From positions 32,235 through 96,234 of the forward strand of contig CAZALE010000009.1 in the NCBI GenBank assembly GCA_964486055.1: a DNA stretch of 64,000 bases, in the 5' to 3' direction. Below, one piece after another: positions 1 through 7,314 of this stretch. The notes under the pieces were generated by a model. The model saw only the letters and a list, made by a program, of their open reading frames with translations. It did no database searches and was not told the DNA's origin. The stretch's first letter is position 1. The number at the start of each line of letters is the position of its first letter. This DNA comes from J014 sp964486055 (GTDB lineage: Bacteria; Acidobacteriota; Blastocatellia; Pyrinomonadales; Pyrinomonadaceae). The translations under genes and the position numbers were made by a program.

Positions 1-31
1 TTGTGTTAAATGCTTTATTGGAGGTCAAAAG

Positions 32-304
32 ATGGATTGGAAAGCTTTTTTATTCGCTTTCACTACGCTTTTACTCGCTGAATTGGGTGATAAGACTCAA
101 TTAGCTGTTATAACAATGTCCGCTAACACAAAATCCAAGCTGGCTGTATTTCTCGGAGCAGCTTTAGCTTTAGTTTTGGTTACTTTAATAGGTGTTTTAG
201 CTGGTGATTTAGTTAGCAGATACATACCAGCTGAATTATTACATCGCATTGTAGCAGTTGTTTTTATAGTGATTGGGGTGCTGATGTTGATAGGAAAAAT
301 CTAA
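32..304 (+). CDS. Half-size GDT1/UPF0016 family membrane transporter
   Basis: A 90-residue integral membrane protein of the GDT1/TMEM165 (UPF0016) family, whose members export or exchange divalent cations such as Mn2+ or Ca2+ across the inner membrane. The signature E-L-G-D-K-T-Q lies at about residues 17-23 at the end of the first hydrophobic helix, followed by two more hydrophobic segments. Full-length relatives contain two such repeats; this is a single repeat and would have to work as a homo- or heterodimer. In several bacteria two half-size genes lie in tandem, and the partner could be just left of the window. GGAGG lies about 8 nt before the ATG. The family call is firm; the substrate is not known. 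Confidence 0.85.
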   Translation: MDWKAFLFAFTTLLLAELGDKTQLAVITMSANTKSKLAVFLGAALALVLVTLIGVLAGDLVSRYIPAELLHRIVAVVFIVIGVLMLIGKI

Positions 305-384
305 TGTGCGTGAGATTTCAAAGCTCGTGCTTGATTGGATAAACATCGCCTATCTGCTTACTTTTAGGTCTACCTAGTAGTTTT

Positions 385-1833
385 TCATCTCTTAGGGATC
401 TCTTCACCAATGGTCCACACGACTACGGAACTTGAGAGTCCTAATCCGGAGAGTCTTCCAGCCATTATTACGATCGTCTCTCCTTTCTCGACTACTTTTG
501 CCTCGAGTAAAGTTTTTTCTCCATCTTTCAACATTTGTTCAGTTGTAGACGCTTTTTGATGCAGAAGTGGCTCGACTCCCCAGATTAATGCTAGTTGATT
601 ATACACTGCCTCAGAATTCGTTAGGGCAAATGTTGAAAGCCAGGAGCGGACGGACGAAAGACGACGTGCCATTAAGCCCGATTCAGTAAAAACAGCTACT
701 TTATCCGTCAATTTTTCCCTAGCACATATAGCGGCTGCTTTGCATAATGCTTGAGAGGTCCTACCTGTTGGAGCATCATCAAGTCTCGCAAGTCTGTTCA
801 ACTTTGTTACTCTGATGGTCTCTGCAGTTTCTATTATTCTTCTCATCGTTGATACGGCTTCAATTGGGTATTTACCAGTGGCTGTTTCTGCTGAGAGCAT
901 CAATGCGTCTGTGCCATCCCAAACGGCATTTGCAACATCTGATGCCTCAGCTCTAGTCGGGTGCGGATTTTCAACCATCGATTGCAACATTTGAGTAGCT
1001 GTAATAACGAATCTGTCATTAAATACAGCTTTTTCAATTATCTTTTTTTGATAAATCGGCACTAGCTCAGCGCTGGTTTCCACTCCTAAATCTCCTCTGG
1101 CTACCATCAGGCCATCGCTATGAGCTATTATTCCATCCAGATTTTCTATTGCCTCCGCTTTTTCTATTTTCGCGATTAAAAGTGGTCTACCGAATTTTCT
1201 TTTGTTGAGTTTTTTAATTAGATCCTTAACTTCTTTACAATCCTCAGCTTTTCGAACGAAAGAAAGCGCTATGTAATCGACGTCTTGCTTCATTGCCCAT
1301 TGCAAATCCTCACGATCTTTACGAGTGAGGGAAGGAATGGGAAGGCGAGTGTTTGGTAGATTTATGCCCTTCCTTTCGTCTAAAAATCCACCATTGACAA
1401 CTTCGGTGATAATTTCGCCGTCAATTACTTCTTTAACGACTAATTCTATTGCTCCATCATCTAGCAAAATCCTATCGCCCTTTTTTACATGCTTTGGTAG
1501 ATCAGGAAAATTAGTAGAAACTTTCCTCTTGCTACCCTCTATGCTTTGCGCAGTTATGATGAATTCATCACCAGATTCGAGATAAACTGGTTTAGCATCC
1601 TGTAATAAGCCAGTTCGTATTTTAGGACCAGATAAATCTACGAGGATGGCGAGAGGTTTATTCAATTTTTTGGCGACTTTGCGGGCTTTATCAATTGTCT
1701 GTGTGTGTTCGGCCTGAGATCCGTGAGACATGTTAATTCGAATTGCGCTCATCCCCGCCTTTATCATCTCTTCTAGTGTTTCCTCGTTATTTGAGGCCGG
1801 ACCTATCGTCGCTAAAATTTTTGCTCTTCCCAT
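385..1833 (-). CDS. pyk: Pyruvate kinase
   Basis: Last step of glycolysis: phosphoenolpyruvate plus ADP gives pyruvate plus ATP, in the cytoplasm. 482 residues is the usual length. It starts AKILATIGPAS as in the family. The catalytic barrel with inserted B domain includes INMSHG near residue 33, the substrate/metal segment MVARGDLGVE near 244-253 and the signature around TRAEASDVANAVWDGTDA near 292-310. The C-terminal domain follows, without the extra PEP-utiliser domain of some Firmicutes. It converges with the GDT1-like gene and diverges from the nuo operon; a promoter-like sequence lies just upstream. Identification is secure. Confidence 0.97.
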   Translation of the reverse strand: MGRAKILATIGPASNNEETLEEMIKAGMSAIRINMSHGSQAEHTQTIDKARKVAKKLNKPLAILVDLSGPKIRTGLLQDAKPVYLESGDEFIITAQSIEGSKRKVSTNFPDLPKHVKKGDRILLDDGAIELVVKEVIDGEIITEVVNGGFLDERKGINLPNTRLPIPSLTRKDREDLQWAMKQDVDYIALSFVRKAEDCKEVKDLIKKLNKRKFGRPLLIAKIEKAEAIENLDGIIAHSDGLMVARGDLGVETSAELVPIYQKKIIEKAVFNDRFVITATQMLQSMVENPHPTRAEASDVANAVWDGTDALMLSAETATGKYPIEAVSTMRRIIETAETIRVTKLNRLARLDDAPTGRTSQALCKAAAICAREKLTDKVAVFTESGLMARRLSSVRSWLSTFALTNSEAVYNQLALIWGVEPLLHQKASTTEQMLKDGEKTLLEAKVVEKGETIVIMAGRLSGLGLSSSVVVWTIGEEIPKR

Positions 1834-1850
1834 ATCGTCACAAAGTTAAG

Positions 1851-1879
1851 TTTATACCGTTTTACAAACATCTTCGCAA
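1851..1879 (-). promoter_or_regulatory. Putative sigma-70-type promoter of pyk
   Basis: On the minus strand TTGCGA (1874-1879) and TATAAA (1851-1856) are separated by 17 nt. Transcription would begin only about 10 nt before the pyk ATG, giving a very short leader. Both boxes are imperfect. The remaining DNA between pyk and the nuo promoter (about 1880-2214) shows nothing else I can assign. Confidence 0.45.
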
Positions 1880-2214
1880 AACTCATTTCACAGAAAATAC
1901 GAAAAGTGAAGCTTAAAGTTTAGTTAATTCCTGAATTCGCTAGCTGCTCTTCATGCATCAATTTCTCCTTGGTCGATATTTCAAAATCAGTTATTTTGTC
2001 CCTGAACCTTTCAGCTATTTTTAGCGTTACAGCCGGCCCATAGTTTGTTTTCTTATTGTAATAGTAAACTCAGCCTAGATAATATCGTCGTCGATCAGAC
2101 TCCAGCCGGTGCTCATTAGATTTGTTCATTCGAGAGAGATTCTTGATTTTAATTAATCATGACAGGGCTTAGGAGTTTTTGTTAGTGCGACTTACTGAAG
2201 AACTACAGCTTTCC

Positions 2215-2243
2215 TTGACTCTATGAGTTGCATAACTTACGAT
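2215..2243 (+). promoter_or_regulatory. Putative promoter of the nuo operon
   Basis: TTGACT (2215-2220) and TACGAT (2238-2243) are separated by exactly 17 nt, giving a predicted start near 2250 and a leader of about 75 nt before nuoA. No other well-spaced pair was seen in the 490-nt gap between pyk and nuoA. Inference from sequence only. Confidence 0.6.
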
Positions 2244-2325
2244 TTAATTTGTGATAGATTTCTCAAGGGTTCAGGTAGCTCTTCTCAATTGTTTCTTACA
2301 GGTGTTTCAGAGTTGAGGTTGAAAG

Positions 2326-2817
2326 ATGTTCAATTTAAGCGATTACTTGCCGATTTTAATAATGTTTTTCGTAGCAGTAGGTTTTGCTGCCAGTCAGATA
2401 ATTGCGACGCAACTATTCGGTCCTAAAAAGAAGACGGCTACGAAGTTAATGCCTTACGAATGTGGTAAAGATCCCGTTGGATCGGCGCGCGAGAGGTTTT
2501 CAGTTAAATTCTATAATGTAGCAGTTGATTTTCTGTTATTCGATATAGAAGTTTTGTTTTTAGTTCCATTTGCTGTTGCTTTTAAGAGTTTATTAGTTGA
2601 GGAGCAGGCCACTGGCATAGGATTCGGCACAACTGCACTCATTGCTATTTTGGTCTTCGTAATCATGATAATCGCTGGGTTGATTTACACGCTGAAGAAA
2701 GGCGTTTTGGACTGGAGTTTGCTGGCGCGCATGGAGGCACGGGCTGAGGCGAAAGCGCTTAGTCTAGCCGAAAGAAAGGCGCGTGCTAGAGCGATCGCCG
2801 AGAGAATCGGTGTTTAG
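2326..2817 (+). CDS. nuoA: NADH-quinone oxidoreductase subunit A
   Basis: Small membrane subunit of complex I, next to the quinone site at the junction between the hydrophilic and membrane arms. Three hydrophobic helices are visible. The conserved loop YECGKDPVGSARERFSVKFY (about residues 45-64) and the following FLLFDIEVLFL segment are diagnostic. At 163 residues it is longer than most NuoA (about 120-145) because of a charged, Ala/Arg/Glu-rich tail from about residue 125 that should form a cytoplasmic helix. First gene of the nuo operon, 15 nt before nuoB. GAGGTTGAAAG before the ATG is a usable ribosome binding site. Confidence 0.97.
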   Translation: MFNLSDYLPILIMFFVAVGFAASQIIATQLFGPKKKTATKLMPYECGKDPVGSARERFSVKFYNVAVDFLLFDIEVLFLVPFAVAFKSLLVEEQATGIGFGTTALIAILVFVIMIIAGLIYTLKKGVLDWSLLARMEARAEAKALSLAERKARARAIAERIGV

Positions 2818-2832
2818 TAACGGAGTAAAAAT

Positions 2833-3480
2833 ATGGGATTAGAGAACAAAATCATAGAAGCTCTGCCAGATGTTTTAACGGTCAAGCTCGATTCATTGAT
2901 AAACTGGGCACGTAAGTCATCTTTGTGGCCGGCCACCTTTGGACTAGCATGTTGTGCCATCGAGATGATGAATAGTGTTTCTGCGCGAAATGACCTTGCG
3001 CGTTTCGGTGCGGAAACGTTTCGAGCGAGCCCACGTCAGGCTGATGTCATGATTGTCTCTGGAAGAGTTTCGCGCAAGATGGCACCAGTTTTGAGGCGAA
3101 TATACGATCAAATGCCAGAGCCTAAATGGGTCATTTCGATGGGAGCTTGCGCGACGTCAGGTGGTGTTTTTGATAATTATGCTATAGTTCAAGGCGTCGA
3201 CAAGATAGTGCCCGTTGATGTTTACATACCTGGATGTCCTCCTCGTCCTGAGATGTTAGTGCATGCGATAATGATGTTGCAGGAAAAGATAAAGCGTGAT
3301 TCAGTGAAGGATAGAAAGGATACATTCGAAGAGGAATCAAGGCGAGCCGTTGTGCCGGGCACTTTACCCGTAACACAGGGCACGACTTTAGAGGAGGAAA
3401 TCGAGCTCGAGGTCGCACAACAAAAAAGGCCGCGTCCCTACACGGTTCCTTCAAGGCATGAAAAGAGAAAGACCTCTTAA
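2833..3480 (+). CDS. nuoB: NADH-quinone oxidoreductase subunit B
   Basis: Peripheral subunit carrying cluster N2, the last iron-sulfur centre before quinone. The cluster ligands are visible as GLACCAIEMM (tandem Cys near residues 39-40), a Cys in MGACATSGG (near 104) and the Cys of PGCPPRPE (near 134). The conserved core ends near residue 160. A polar, lysine-rich extension of about 50 residues follows, longer than in E. coli. The GGAG site precedes the ATG by 7 nt. Position between nuoA and nuoC is canonical. Confidence 0.98.
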   Translation: MGLENKIIEALPDVLTVKLDSLINWARKSSLWPATFGLACCAIEMMNSVSARNDLARFGAETFRASPRQADVMIVSGRVSRKMAPVLRRIYDQMPEPKWVISMGACATSGGVFDNYAIVQGVDKIVPVDVYIPGCPPRPEMLVHAIMMLQEKIKRDSVKDRKDTFEEESRRAVVPGTLPVTQGTTLEEEIELEVAQQKRPRPYTVPSRHEKRKTS

Positions 3481-3525
3481 TCAAGTTCTGAAGAATTGCA
3501 ATGGTAAGACTGTTTTGGGGTACAT

Positions 3526-4011
3526 ATGAACGATACTAAAGCCTTGCTTGAGTTTGCAGAGAGATTGAAGGCAGAAAAACCTGAATGCGTTATAGAAGTT
3601 CGTGAGGCGCTTGGGGAAGTTACCATAATAGTCCCTCGTGAAAAAATAGTAGAGGCGTGCCGTTTTTTAAAGCAAACACAGGATTTTGACATGCTTGCGG
3701 ATCTCTGTGGTGTTGATAGAGGGCCGGAAGAGGATCCGCGCTTCGAGGTTAATTACCATCTTTTTTCCACCAAGCATCATAAGAGATTAAGGCTAAAAGT
3801 TTTGTTGAGTGAGGATGATCCGCATGTTTCAACCGTAACTGGTGTTTGGAAAACGGCTAATTGGCACGAGCGTGAGACTTACGATATGTTTGGAATAATT
3901 TTTGATGGGCATCCCGATTTACGAAGAATTTTATTACCATCTGATTTTGATGGACATCCGCTCAGGAAAGATTACCCCTTGCGCGGATACGAACCTTACA
4001 GCTTGACATAA
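3526..4011 (+). CDS. nuoC: NADH-quinone oxidoreductase subunit C
   Basis: 30-kDa-type hydrophilic subunit that helps frame the quinone-binding cavity together with NuoD. 161 residues. The family signature is the W-H-E-R-E-T-Y-D-M-F-G stretch near residues 113-123, followed by HPDLRRILLPSDFDGHPLRK. It is a separate gene, not fused to nuoD as in E. coli. The spacing to nuoB (45 nt) and nuoD (74 nt) is the loosest in the early operon. GGGG lies 5-8 nt before the ATG. Confidence 0.97.
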   Translation: MNDTKALLEFAERLKAEKPECVIEVREALGEVTIIVPREKIVEACRFLKQTQDFDMLADLCGVDRGPEEDPRFEVNYHLFSTKHHKRLRLKVLLSEDDPHVSTVTGVWKTANWHERETYDMFGIIFDGHPDLRRILLPSDFDGHPLRKDYPLRGYEPYSLT

Positions 4012-4085
4012 TCAAGTGTTTTACGTAGATTTAAAGATTTTCGCACGAATGGCTAAACTGACCGGCTTTTTTGGAAAGGAAGATT

Positions 4086-5285
4086 ATGGACGTTGAGAAC
4101 TTGGCGTTAGACCAACCGCTCGAGTCGCACATGACCATATCCATGGGACCGCAGCATCCTTCTACCCATGGAGTTTTGCGGCTTGAGCTAGTTTTAGATG
4201 GGGAGATGATCGTCAAAGCCGTACCTGATATTGGGTACCTGCATACCGGAATGGAAAAATTATTTGAGTATAAGAAGTATCAGCAGGGCATTGTAATCAC
4301 CGATAGAATGGATTATTTAAATCCACTTGGAAACAACTTAGCTTATGTGATGGCTGTAGAGAAGCTTCTCCAGTTAGAAATTCCTGAGCGGGCGCAGGTA
4401 ATCCGTGTCATGATGTGTGAGTTGCAACGGATCGCATCTCACATGGTGTGGCTAGGTACGCATGCGCTGGATATAGGAGCAATGAGTGTATTCTTTTATG
4501 CCTTTCGTCAGCGTGAGAAAATCTTAAATTTAATTGAAGCGGCTTCTGGTGGAAGAATGACGCCAAGCTATTTCAGGATCGGTGGTTTGATGATGGATCT
4601 TCCGGCAGGTTTCGAGCATCGTGTGAGGCAGTTTCTAGATGAATTTCCTGAGGCATTAGATCAATTTGAGAATCTGGTCAGTAACAATACGCTTTTTCAG
4701 GCGAGGACTCAAGGCATAGGATACATATCTCGTGAAGATGCGATCGATTGGGGACTAACCGGACCATGTCTGCGTGGCAGTGGAGTTGATTTAGATCTGA
4801 GAAGAGATAATCCATACTCTGGTTATGAAACCTATGACTTTGAAGTACCTGTGGAGACAGGAGGAGATGTCTGGTCACGTTTTCGCGTCCGCATGCGGGA
4901 GCTTTATGAATCACATAAGATAGTTCGTCAAGCTTTAGAGAGATTGAAACCTGGTCCGATAAAGGCGGATGCTCCGAAGGTGGTATTGCCTGACAGGGCG
5001 GACATGCGCAGGCATATGGATGCTTTAATTCATCACTTTTTGATAATTGCCGAAGGATTCAATGTGCCGCCAGGTGAAGTATATCATGCTATTGAAGCTT
5101 CCAAAGGTGAGCTAGGTGTTTACATTAAATCCAATGGAGGTCCGAAACCAGAAAGGGTGCATTTTCGTGGACCTAGCTTTGTCAATCTCTCTGCGCTGCC
5201 AGTCATGGCGGAAGGTGAGATGGTGGCCGACGTTGTCGCTATAATTGGATCACTTGACATAGTATTGGGAGAAATAGACAGGTAA
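4086..5285 (+). CDS. nuoD: NADH-quinone oxidoreductase subunit D
   Basis: 49-kDa subunit of complex I; with NuoB it forms the quinone-reduction site, and the fold derives from the NiFe-hydrogenase large subunit. 399 residues. Motifs include GPQHPSTHGVLRL near 25-37, IGYLHTGMEKL near 50, and YIKSNGGPKPERV near 350, with the C-terminal DIVLGEIDR typical of the family. The frame is open from a TTG at 4071, but GGAAAGGAAG lies just before the ATG at 4086, and family members begin near there, so 4086 is chosen. The stop is 2 nt before nuoE, implying translational coupling. Confidence 0.97.
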   Translation: MDVENLALDQPLESHMTISMGPQHPSTHGVLRLELVLDGEMIVKAVPDIGYLHTGMEKLFEYKKYQQGIVITDRMDYLNPLGNNLAYVMAVEKLLQLEIPERAQVIRVMMCELQRIASHMVWLGTHALDIGAMSVFFYAFRQREKILNLIEAASGGRMTPSYFRIGGLMMDLPAGFEHRVRQFLDEFPEALDQFENLVSNNTLFQARTQGIGYISREDAIDWGLTGPCLRGSGVDLDLRRDNPYSGYETYDFEVPVETGGDVWSRFRVRMRELYESHKIVRQALERLKPGPIKADAPKVVLPDRADMRRHMDALIHHFLIIAEGFNVPPGEVYHAIEASKGELGVYIKSNGGPKPERVHFRGPSFVNLSALPVMAEGEMVADVVAIIGSLDIVLGEIDR

Positions 5286-5287
5286 TT

Positions 5288-5818
5288 ATGGCTGGATCGC
5301 TTCCCACAGATTTTACAAATCAGGTAGTTTATACGGAAGAGGTGGCAGAATTCTCTCCTGAAGTAATTGAGGAGATGAAGTCTCATCTGAAGAAATATCC
5401 ACCGGATAGAAGGCGCTCGGCGCTAATTCCACTTCTATTTATCATTCAACGTGAGAGAGGCTATATCGATCCTCCAGGTGTTAACTTTTTAGCTAAATTT
5501 TTGGATTTGACTGTTACAGATGTTTGGGAAACTGCCACTTTCTACAGCATGTTTCACTTCCACCCGATTGGAAAGTATCACATACAGATCTGCAAAACTC
5601 TATCTTGCAAGATAATGGGTGAACCTACGATAACTGAGCACATTTGCAAACGTCTAGGAATCAAGCCTGGTGAAACGACGCCGGACGGTAAATTTACCAT
5701 ATCGATGGTTGAATGTTTGGGTAGCTGCGGAACTGCTCCAATGATGCAAATCAACTTTGATTATTACGAAAATCTGACTCCAGAAAAAGTAGACGAAATT
5801 CTAGATTCTTTGCAATAG
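5288..5818 (+). CDS. nuoE: NADH-quinone oxidoreductase subunit E
   Basis: 24-kDa subunit with the binuclear cluster N1a in a thioredoxin-like fold, part of the NADH-dehydrogenase module. 176 residues. The four cluster cysteines appear as CKTLSC (near residues 104-109) and CLGSCG (near 145-149). The helical N-terminal domain contains LIPLLFIIQRERGYI. It begins 2 nt after the nuoD stop and ends 12 nt before nuoF, so D, E and F are likely translated together. Confidence 0.97.
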   Translation: MAGSLPTDFTNQVVYTEEVAEFSPEVIEEMKSHLKKYPPDRRRSALIPLLFIIQRERGYIDPPGVNFLAKFLDLTVTDVWETATFYSMFHFHPIGKYHIQICKTLSCKIMGEPTITEHICKRLGIKPGETTPDGKFTISMVECLGSCGTAPMMQINFDYYENLTPEKVDEILDSLQ

Positions 5819-5830
5819 TTCGAGGTGTTT

Positions 5831-7162
5831 ATGGAAATAAGAGCAATAGGGTGCGAGCCTTTACAGTTAAAGCGAATGCACATAAAGGATTCGCATACGC
5901 TTAAAGTTTATCTTGAGACGGGCGGATATCAGGCTCTTAAAAAAGCTCTCAATATGTCTCAGGAGCAGATAATCGAGGAGGTAAAAAAGTCAGCCTTAAG
6001 AGGCCGTGGTGGTGCAGGTTTCCCAACAGGTATAAAATGGGGGTTTGTGCCGCGCTCTTCACCAAAACCAAAGTACATAGTTTGCAATGCTGATGAGTCA
6101 GAGCCTGGAACTTTTAAGGATCGTTACTTATTGGAACGTGATCCACACGCAGTTATAGAGGGAATGTTGATAGCTGCGTATGCACTTGGTGCTCGCACAG
6201 GGTACATATATTTTCGGGGTGAGTACAAGTACTTAATCGATATAATGGAAAAAGCCCTCGCAGAGGCTCGTGCTGCAAACTATCTGGGTCAAAATATCTT
6301 GGGAAGTGATTTCTCATGCGAAATTTATACACATACGGGTGCTGGTGCTTACATCTGCGGTGAGGAAACTGCGTTACTGTCCTCTCTAGAAGGGTATCGG
6401 GGGCATCCAAGAATGAAGCCACCGTTTCCAGCAATCGAAGGACTATACGGATGCCCTACTGTTGTTAATAATGTTGAAACCCTTACTGCAGTGCCGCAGA
6501 TAATTGAAATGGGGGGAGACGCTTGGCGCAGCATAGGAACTGAAAAAAGTGGTGGTACAAAACTTTGGTCCGTAAGCGGTCACGTTAAAAGACCAGGCGT
6601 TTATGAGTTACCGATGGGCTATAAAGACATGGAAAAATTCATCATGGAAGATTGCGGTGGAATGTTAAGAGCTGATAAAAAGTTGAAGGCAGTCATTCCC
6701 GGTGGATCATCGGTTTATATCATGAATGCTGATCAGATAATTGGCAAGGGAGTTACGATGGATTATGAAGGGCTTGTAGCAGCCGGCTCTGCTGTAGGCT
6801 CAGGCGGATTTATTGTCATGGATGAAACTGTCGACATAATGGAGTCAACGAAGAATCTCACAGAGTTTTACAAGCATGAATCCTGCGGTTGGTGTACTCC
6901 ATGTCGTGAAGGCACTGATTGGCTCGTCAAGATTTTTAATCGCATAGCCGAAGGTAGAGGAAGGCCAGAGGATGCACAATTGCTGTTGGATATTTGTGAT
7001 AATATAGAAGGCAAATCATTCTGTCCTCTAGGAGATGCAGCCGCTTGGCCAATTCAAAGCGCTATAAAAAGGTTTCCAGAAGATTTCAAAAAATGGCTTT
7101 TCAGGAACATTAACGTCGATGAAGTAACTGCAAATGTTGAAGTAGAAAGTATCTTGAGGTGA
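5831..7162 (+). CDS. nuoF: NADH-quinone oxidoreductase subunit F
   Basis: 51-kDa subunit that binds NADH and FMN and carries cluster N3; entry point of electrons into complex I. 443 residues. The glycine-rich FMN/NADH segment GRGGAGFPTGIKWGF lies near residues 58-72 and GAGAYICGEETAL near 172-184. The N3 ligands are in ESCGWCTPCREG near 351-362 plus the Cys in SFCPLGDAA near 398. The frame opens at a GTG (5825), but GAGGTG followed by ATG at 5831 is the better start. The stop overlaps the ribosome binding site of the next small gene. Confidence 0.97.
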   Translation: MEIRAIGCEPLQLKRMHIKDSHTLKVYLETGGYQALKKALNMSQEQIIEEVKKSALRGRGGAGFPTGIKWGFVPRSSPKPKYIVCNADESEPGTFKDRYLLERDPHAVIEGMLIAAYALGARTGYIYFRGEYKYLIDIMEKALAEARAANYLGQNILGSDFSCEIYTHTGAGAYICGEETALLSSLEGYRGHPRMKPPFPAIEGLYGCPTVVNNVETLTAVPQIIEMGGDAWRSIGTEKSGGTKLWSVSGHVKRPGVYELPMGYKDMEKFIMEDCGGMLRADKKLKAVIPGGSSVYIMNADQIIGKGVTMDYEGLVAAGSAVGSGGFIVMDETVDIMESTKNLTEFYKHESCGWCTPCREGTDWLVKIFNRIAEGRGRPEDAQLLLDICDNIEGKSFCPLGDAAAWPIQSAIKRFPEDFKKWLFRNINVDEVTANVEVESILR

Positions 7163-7165
7163 ATT

Positions 7166-7297
7166 ATGGGAAAAGGTGATTTGAGAACTAGAAGAGGAAA
7201 ACTTTTTAGAGGAACATTCGGTAAGACTCGACCAAGAAAAAAGAAGAAAAATAAAATACAAGCTACGCAAACTCAAGAAACATCAAAGACAGAATAA
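7166..7297 (+). CDS. Small ribosomal subunit protein bTHX
   Basis: A 43-codon gene between nuoF and nuoG encoding a very basic peptide that begins MGKGDLRTRRGKLFRGTFGK and continues TRPRKKKKNK. This matches the bTHX family (Thermus THX, chloroplast PSRP4), a short protein that packs into the head of the 30S subunit. The family core of about 26 residues is complete; the polar Gln/Thr/Glu tail is extra. GAGGTG lies about 5 nt before the ATG, overlapping the nuoF stop, and nuoG starts 18 nt downstream, so it should be co-transcribed with complex I genes. That location is unexpected for a ribosomal protein. Confidence 0.9.
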   Translation: MGKGDLRTRRGKLFRGTFGKTRPRKKKKNKIQATQTQETSKTE

Positions 7298-7314
7298 TTT
7301 AGGGTTTTGGGAAG

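Noticed and set aside
2223..2426. Open reading frame of 67 codons overlapping the nuo promoter and the nuoA start
   Set aside because: It starts inside the -35/-10 spacer, overlaps nuoA in another frame and has no ribosome binding site or recognisable product.
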